Positions 6,998 to 11,340 of a DNA stretch of 11,340 bases are shown piece after piece. Within the stretch, counting starts at the first letter, position 1; every line of letters begins with the position of its first letter. A program made the position numbers and the translations under genes. This stretch comes from Cyclobacteriaceae bacterium (GTDB taxonomy: Bacteria; Bacteroidota; Bacteroidia; Cytophagales; Cyclobacteriaceae), in the NCBI GenBank assembly GCA_025363495.1, contig JANYDR010000040.1, positions 1 to 11,340 of the forward strand. Direction: 5' to 3'. Below the pieces are notes generated by a model. The model was not told the origin of the DNA. It searched no databases and worked only from the letters and a program-made list of their open reading frames with translations.

Positions 6998-7974
6998 TAT
7001 CGTGGAACTTCAATTTTATCTATAATTTGTTTTACAACTTCGTCTGCGGAAATTCCTTCCATCTCTTTATCAGGATTCAACATAATGCGGTGACGCAATA
7101 CGGGCAACGCTACAATCTTAATGTCTTCCGGCGTTACGAAGTCGCGGGCTTGTAGTGCCGCATACGCTTTCGCGGAATGAAGTATCGCTACGGATGCGCG
7201 TGGCGATGCTCCTAAAAATAATGAAGGATTGTTCCGGGTTTGATGAATGATCTGTGCGATGTATTTAATCAGGTTTTCCTCGATGTGGACTGATTGCGCC
7301 AACTGACGGAAAGAAAAAAGACTTTCAGCAGAAAGAACAGGATGAACTTCTTCCGTTGCCAATTGTGATTTGCGATTATGTTGTCGCGAGATGATATTAA
7401 TTTCTTGTTCGAGATTGGGATAATTCACTACAATCTTGAAAAGAAATCTGTCAAGCTGAGCTTCCGGCAAACGATAAGTTCCCTCATGCTCAATAGGATT
7501 TTGAGTTGCTACGACCAGATAAGGGCTTTTCATTTTATATGTATTGCCATCAACCGTAACCTGGCGTTCTTCCATGACTTCAAATAGTGCCGCCTGTGTT
7601 TTGGCGGGAGCACGATTGATTTCATCGATCAATACAATGTTTGAGAAGATCGGTCCGGATTTAAATTCAAATTCCGATGTTTTCATGTTGAAGACAGATG
7701 TTCCTAAAACATCCGAGGGCATCAGGTCGGGGGTAAACTGGATTCGACTGAAGTCCACTGAGATTACGCGGGCAAGCAATTTTGCAGTGAGTGTTTTCGC
7801 AACCCCCGGTATTCCTTCTATCAAAACATGACCGTCGGCCAACAGAGCGGTTAGTAATAAATCGACCATGGCTTCCTGGCCAACAATTACTTTTCCGATC
7901 TCTTCCCGGACTTTCTGCAAGTTTTGCTGGAGACCGGAGAGGTCAAGTCGATTTTCAAAGATGTTTTCTGACAT
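6997..7974 (-). CDS. MoxR-family AAA+ ATPase
   Basis: A cytoplasmic hexamer-forming ATPase with a chaperone-like role, usually encoded beside a DUF58/vWA protein. It is 325 residues, the usual length. Visible motifs are Walker A GIPGVAKT (54-61), Walker B IVLIDE (113-118), sensor 1 ATQNP (156-160), arginine finger region EAQLDRF with R176, and sensor 2 GASPRA with R259. All catalytic elements look intact. The ATG at 7974 is preceded by an A-rich leader without a strong Shine-Dalgarno, as is usual in this phylum. It lies 81 bases after the DUF4350 gene, the largest gap in the operon, so it could be read through from upstream or have its own promoter; I see no good -7 box there. It overlaps the DUF58 gene by one base. 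Confidence 0.96.
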   Translation of the reverse strand: MSENIFENRLDLSGLQQNLQKVREEIGKVIVGQEAMVDLLLTALLADGHVLIEGIPGVAKTLTAKLLARVISVDFSRIQFTPDLMPSDVLGTSVFNMKTSEFEFKSGPIFSNIVLIDEINRAPAKTQAALFEVMEERQVTVDGNTYKMKSPYLVVATQNPIEHEGTYRLPEAQLDRFLFKIVVNYPNLEQEINIISRQHNRKSQLATEEVHPVLSAESLFSFRQLAQSVHIEENLIKYIAQIIHQTRNNPSLFLGASPRASVAILHSAKAYAALQARDFVTPEDIKIVALPVLRHRIMLNPDKEMEGISADEVVKQIIDKIEVPR

Positions 7975-8003
7975 TCGTCTTTATTTTTTTAATACATTTA
8001 AAC

Positions 8004-8027
8004 ACATAGGAACATAGGTGACATAGA
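8004..8027. repeat. CATAG short-period repeat inside the operon
   Basis: CATAG occurs at 8005, 8013 and 8022 (periods 8 and 9) in the 81-base gap between the DUF4350 and MoxR genes. It is the same style of element as at 2-18 and 5640-5660 but with different words. Related CATAGG strings occur in spacers of other bacteria, from memory. A transcript role is unknown. Confidence 0.5.
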
Positions 8028-8055
8028 TCAAACTTTAAGCTAAGCATTCGATGTG

Positions 8056-9243
8056 CTAACTGTTTAGATAAAATTTTTCCATTTGAGTATTCAATTCAAT
8101 CAATTCTTCTTCCGCTATGGTCGTTTGTTTTTGAATTCTTGCGATAGCGTCAAATAGTCTTTTTACCTGCTCTTCTCCTTTCCCAGCCTTTTTTGCCAGT
8201 AAGGATATGAAATTTTCTCCTGCCGTAGTTTGACTTAATAAATAACGGGTTCGTATCTGATCAAGGAAGAAGAGAATTTTTTTCTCGGCTATATTTTTAT
8301 GATCACTTCGTTGATAGTAAAGATTACCAATCGTCCCTACAAATTCAAGTGACGTATTTTCCAGAGGTTTAATGACTGGGATAATCCGTTGTTTCCGCTT
8401 CGACTCAAAGATCATAAAAAGCAGCAACGAAATAATCGAAATATAATACGCCCAGGCGAGCGGCTCACGAGTGAGAATAAAACGAAGCGGTGTGCTTGAT
8501 TCCATCCGACCTATACTGTAAAATTCTGTCCAGTGTGAATTGGTTTGGGGTAAGTAGGAGAAAGAAGTTGCTATAAATTCATTAGCATCTCCGCTAAGAG
8601 CGTAAATATTGGTAAAAGCCAAAGGAATACAATTGAGTATAAAATTTCCTTTCCCCCAGGTTACACGAATAATTACAGGCTGATGGAAATCATTTTCAGC
8701 GACTACCGTTGTGCGTGTACTGTCAAACTTTCCAAAATAGTTATGAATGTTATCCCTCTTGAAAACAAAATGATGTGAGGAATCCAGTTTTGGATTAACA
8801 AATTTTACATAGGAAGTATCCTTGCGTTTTTCGTACAAACTATTTCTGAAAAGATAATCGAAGGTCAACAGTTTTAGCGTATCGGCAAGCTTGCCATAAA
8901 ACGACTGGGCCCCAATAAAGATTGTGGCACCTTTTTCTGCATGGTCAAGCAATACTTTCGTGTCTTCTTTTTCGCTATTAAAAGAATGGGTCAGGATAAT
9001 TACATTTTCACCGGACTTCAAACTATCTTTTAATTCATACATAGTTTGATTCGAGATGTCCAGTTTCTTTCCTTTAAATAATTCCGGAAGAAGCTCTCCC
9101 AATACATATGCTCCGAACGGATTTTTGTCTTCGCTTGCATACGTGGGTGTCCAGTTGAATTGCTTTGGTCCCGTGAGCTTTACAATCAGGAAAAGCCCGA
9201 ATGCTATTGACAAGTAGAGAATATATTTCCAATCGCTTTTCAT
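8056..9243 (-). CDS. DUF4350 domain membrane protein
   Basis: Function unknown; it travels with MoxR/DUF58/DUF4129 genes. It is 395 residues. An N-terminal membrane helix (about 7-23) is followed by an extracytoplasmic domain. This carries the DUF4350-type start NPFGAYVLGELLPELFKG (41-58), an alternating hydrophobic core near 80-112 (VIILTHSF, then GATIFIGAQS) and WGKGNFILNC (196-205). The order suggests a class-I glutamine-amidotransferase-like fold used for binding, not catalysis. A second membrane helix (about 262-279) is followed by a basic, helical cytoplasmic tail of about 115 residues that could contact the MoxR/DUF58 pair. The ATG at 9243 overlaps the upstream stop codon by four bases (ATGA), which indicates coupled translation with the DUF4129 gene. 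Confidence 0.82.
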   Translation of the reverse strand: MKSDWKYILYLSIAFGLFLIVKLTGPKQFNWTPTYASEDKNPFGAYVLGELLPELFKGKKLDISNQTMYELKDSLKSGENVIILTHSFNSEKEDTKVLLDHAEKGATIFIGAQSFYGKLADTLKLLTFDYLFRNSLYEKRKDTSYVKFVNPKLDSSHHFVFKRDNIHNYFGKFDSTRTTVVAENDFHQPVIIRVTWGKGNFILNCIPLAFTNIYALSGDANEFIATSFSYLPQTNSHWTEFYSIGRMESSTPLRFILTREPLAWAYYISIISLLLFMIFESKRKQRIIPVIKPLENTSLEFVGTIGNLYYQRSDHKNIAEKKILFFLDQIRTRYLLSQTTAGENFISLLAKKAGKGEEQVKRLFDAIARIQKQTTIAEEELIELNTQMEKFYLNS

Positions 9244-10016
9244 TCCACTTTCTTCCTCCAGTTGTCAAAAATGGTGAGAACCCGTTGATACATTGCTTCA
9301 TTGACAGTGAACTCGCCGTACCAGGCGTAGTCAAAATAGAAGCTCAATTCATTAAAACCAATTTTTAACTCATCCTTCTTCAATTCTTCCAGATAGTCGT
9401 GATTGGTCTTACCGGGTCGCCAATCCACATGCTGCTTGTCTGACAATAATTTTAGCGCAAATAAGAATGTCAGACGAATACTGTTTCGGTATTCCTTTTT
9501 GTCAAGGGATTCCTGAATGAGTTTTTCAAAATTCATTTCATGTATGTTCTCCTGAAAGGTTTGATAATTCAAGGCACCCTTATCCGCACCGGAATAGAAT
9601 ACTCTCAAAGCATCAACCTTTAATACCATCATGATGATAATGATGAGTACTCCAATTCCCAGAGCATACATAAATACCCGTCCCCAATTTGTTCCTACCG
9701 CGCTTCGTAATATCCAGCCAAATAATTGGTCCAGCCACATAAGAAACCGGTCCCATATACTTTCCGCTACCGTCGGAGGCTGACGATAATCGAAGTCGCC
9801 ATCCTTTCGTAGTTTTTCAAGTACTGTTTTATCGAATGACCGTGTTTGAATGATTGAAGAATCAGGTGGTGCAATAGTTTCTTCGTTATTGTAGGTGTTG
9901 GTACTACTACGGGAATTATGATTTGCGCTACTATCCAACGCAACAATTGAAGTAGAGTCCTGAGCCGTAAGCCCAAATGTTATTATCAATAAAAAGATCA
10001 GAAAAAATCCTCGCAT
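9240..10016 (-). CDS. DUF4129 domain membrane protein with signal peptide
   Basis: Function unknown; DUF4129 proteins are typical operon partners of MoxR and DUF58. With the ATG at 10016 it is 258 residues and opens with a clear signal peptide (MRGFFLIFLLIITFGLTAQ, cleavage near A18/Q19). A Ser/Thr/Asn-rich stretch follows to about 60. An amphipathic segment (86-105) precedes one membrane helix (about 114-133). The C-terminal domain, predicted cytoplasmic, has the family features RLTFLFALKLL (181-191), KTNHDYL (203-209) and FYFDYAWYG (226-234). A TTG at 10076 in the same frame would add 20 residues and bury the signal peptide, so it was rejected. The start is 7 bases after the upstream stop, and the stop overlaps the DUF4350 start by four bases. 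Confidence 0.85.
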   Translation of the reverse strand: MRGFFLIFLLIITFGLTAQDSTSIVALDSSANHNSRSSTNTYNNEETIAPPDSSIIQTRSFDKTVLEKLRKDGDFDYRQPPTVAESIWDRFLMWLDQLFGWILRSAVGTNWGRVFMYALGIGVLIIIIMMVLKVDALRVFYSGADKGALNYQTFQENIHEMNFEKLIQESLDKKEYRNSIRLTFLFALKLLSDKQHVDWRPGKTNHDYLEELKKDELKIGFNELSFYFDYAWYGEFTVNEAMYQRVLTIFDNWRKKVE

Positions 10017-10023
10017 GCTGCTG

Positions 10024-11007
10024 TTAATAGTGCTCTTCTTGTTGAGGAGCTGGCGGTGCTTGCCCCAGGCTATCAATCTGACTCATCAGTCCCTTGGCCT
10101 CTTTCATTTCCACAAGATTGAAATATTGAAATGCTAAGCCAATATTGGGAAGGCAGGTAAGCACCATCTGACTTAGATAATAAAGCGTCATTAGCACGAT
10201 TACAATTATTCCCATGATTCCTGATGGGCCATTGAAATTATTATCGCTCACACTGTGTAAGGAAGATACAATCAGGATGACATAACCCGGTATAAAAAAT
10301 ATAGACGAGACTACGCCCACAAGCATGGCAAGCACCATATAAACTGCCAACGTACTCCACCATTTTCCACGAGTAAGGAAGAAGGACCGTCTTATTGATT
10401 CCAGAAATCCTGTTTTTTCAAACGCCTGAACGACATAAACAAGTGATGCACCTATGTACAAATAAAAAAATCCTCCAATGAAGAAAAGTATTCCGAAAAA
10501 GATCAGAAATGGAGAGATGGCACCGAGTATAAAAGTAGGAATCAACAGAATTACATAGGCAGTAACCGCGAACAATCCAAACAGCAGTGTTGTAATCAGG
10601 TACATCCAGAATGTTTCGCGGACGAGTATCCATATTTCGTTTACTTCAATCTGGTTAGTCTTCTTTTCGCGATAAAGTATCATGTAATTATTTACCGTAG
10701 AGGTTACTACGACTACACTGACGACAAAAAATACAAACATTAAGGCAACCTGTATCCACAGATTGACGGAAGTGAAGTAATTCAACATAGCGTCTGAATC
10801 ACCCCTTCCTCTTTGAAAGCTTAAATTGAAAAAATCACTTATAAACGAACCGATCAGCATGCTTGCTACTAAAACCGGAGGACCGGCGATGTAGATCAGG
10901 CATCGGAAAAGATTTTTGAAATTTTGAGTTACAAACGAAAGCGTTACTGTCACCTTTTCGCTGAAGTCGCGCATTAGTTGAAATTCAATGAATCTAAAGT
11001 TTTCCAT
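10024..11007 (-). CDS. Polytopic membrane protein, glycerophosphodiesterase-membrane-domain-like
   Basis: A 327-residue integral membrane protein of unknown function. About six hydrophobic segments are visible, near 35-58, 84-106, 134-158, 162-195, 217-247 and 263-287. The motif AFEKTGFLESIRRSFFLTRG (195-214) followed by KWW between helices resembles the membrane domain found in GPDPase_memb/DUF4013-type proteins. No catalytic phosphodiesterase domain is present. The C-terminus is short, Pro/Gln-rich and hydrophilic. The ATG at 11007 overlaps the end of the SpoIIM-family gene by 14 bases. An in-frame TTG at 11034 would overlap further and is less likely. In this operon it is a candidate membrane scaffold or client of the MoxR pair, which is inference from context only. 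Confidence 0.8.
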   Translation of the reverse strand: MENFRFIEFQLMRDFSEKVTVTLSFVTQNFKNLFRCLIYIAGPPVLVASMLIGSFISDFFNLSFQRGRGDSDAMLNYFTSVNLWIQVALMFVFFVVSVVVVTSTVNNYMILYREKKTNQIEVNEIWILVRETFWMYLITTLLFGLFAVTAYVILLIPTFILGAISPFLIFFGILFFIGGFFYLYIGASLVYVVQAFEKTGFLESIRRSFFLTRGKWWSTLAVYMVLAMLVGVVSSIFFIPGYVILIVSSLHSVSDNNFNGPSGIMGIIVIVLMTLYYLSQMVLTCLPNIGLAFQYFNLVEMKEAKGLMSQIDSLGQAPPAPQQEEHY

Positions 11008-11340
11008 GGCGCAATCGGTACGGGTAAATAACAAAATAATAAATCATTAACAGAGCTGACAAGGAAATGATAAGAGTTTTCAAACTCCAATGCATAAAGG
11101 CATAACGGGTAATGACTCCTTCGATAAAAGCCGCCAGCAGGAAGAAGGGAACCAGCCCCATTACGATTTTCAAACCTTTCAGTGCTCCCATTTTAAAAGA
11201 GTCAAGTCGTGAATAGGTTCCGGGAAATAGAAGACTGTTACCCATTGTAAACCCAGCGGCTGCAGCAATGACTATGGATGAAAGTTCAATGGTGCCGTGT
11301 AGCATGATTACCGGAAACGCCTGAGCAAGCTGATGTTCAC
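10994..11340 (-). CDS. SpoIIM-family membrane protein, C-terminal part
   Basis: Only the last 115 codons or so are in the window; the frame stays open to the right edge, so the N-terminus lies beyond it. The family is named for stage II sporulation protein M of endospore formers. Its homologues outside Firmicutes have no known role in sporulation. The visible part has HGTIELSSIVIAAAAGF (shortly after the edge), the family's conserved HG..EL motif, then GLVPFFLLAAFIEGVITR in a membrane segment, a final hydrophobic helix (LIISLSALLMIYYFVIY) and a short basic tail. An internal ATG at 11305 is not the true start, since coding sequence continues upstream of it. It overlaps the next gene by 14 bases, so the two are probably translated together. 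Confidence 0.85.
   Translation of the reverse strand, partial: EHQLAQAFPVIMLHGTIELSSIVIAAAAGFTMGNSLLFPGTYSRLDSFKMGALKGLKIVMGLVPFFLLAAFIEGVITRYAFMHWSLKTLIISLSALLMIYYFVIYPYRLRHGKL

Noticed and set aside
7544..7831. 95-codon open frame on the plus strand within moxR
   Set aside because: It is the shadow of the Walker A/B coding region and resembles no family.
9074..9334. 86-codon minus-strand frame spanning the DUF4129/DUF4350 junction
   Set aside because: Both overlapping genes are well supported in another frame and the product has no recognisable features.
10017..10076. TTG at 10076 as start of the DUF4129 gene
   Set aside because: It would overlap the upstream gene by 53 bases and place 20 polar residues before an evident signal peptide.
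1..11340. tRNA, rRNA or riboswitch genes
   Set aside because: No cloverleaf, rRNA or known riboswitch core was seen in the spacers, none of which exceeds about 300 bases.

Overview
The window reads as chromosomal DNA from a member of the Bacteroidota, most likely Cytophagales-like. This rests on four things. Promoter boxes match the TAnnTTTG -7 consensus of that phylum. Shine-Dalgarno sequences are nearly absent and A-rich leaders are common. The CarB is the short form. Gene order includes the SpoIIM / DUF4129 / DUF4350 / MoxR / DUF58 set. The genus is inference. No RNA genes, insertion sequences, CRISPR arrays or origin are visible.

Layout: 1-73 is a spacer with a short-period repeat and a small hairpin. 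74-2890 (-) is carB, the carbamoyl-phosphate synthase large subunit without its allosteric domain. 2891-3184 is a divergent spacer with the carB promoter and two imperfect copies of a ~65-bp repeat. 3185-4879 (+) is a GMC-family flavin oxidoreductase with a Cys triad that may hold an Fe-S cluster. 4880-4979 holds a Bacteroidota-type promoter overlapped by a perfect inverted repeat. 4980-5633 (+) is one continuous reading frame that joins a HigB-type toxin to its HigA-type antitoxin. From 5666 to the right edge, six genes on the minus strand are packed nearly end to end. In transcription order they are: SpoIIM-family protein (cut by the window edge), six-helix membrane protein, DUF4129 protein, DUF4350 protein, MoxR AAA+ ATPase, DUF58 protein.

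How the genes relate: carB serves pyrimidine and arginine synthesis and is unrelated to its neighbours. The GMC enzyme is an isolated metabolic gene. The toxin-antitoxin frame is a small accessory unit with its own promoter and probable operator, set between the GMC gene and the 3' end of the minus-strand operon. The six-gene operon looks like one envelope-associated machine: a MoxR ATPase working with a DUF58 (vWA-like) partner on membrane proteins that expose soluble domains outside the membrane. Its cellular task is not known from sequence.

The two most interesting items are the HigB-HigA fusion, which has a possible internal start for free antitoxin, and the uncharacterised MoxR/DUF58/DUF4129/DUF4350/SpoIIM operon. 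A further pattern is that four separate spacers each contain a different short-period repeat.
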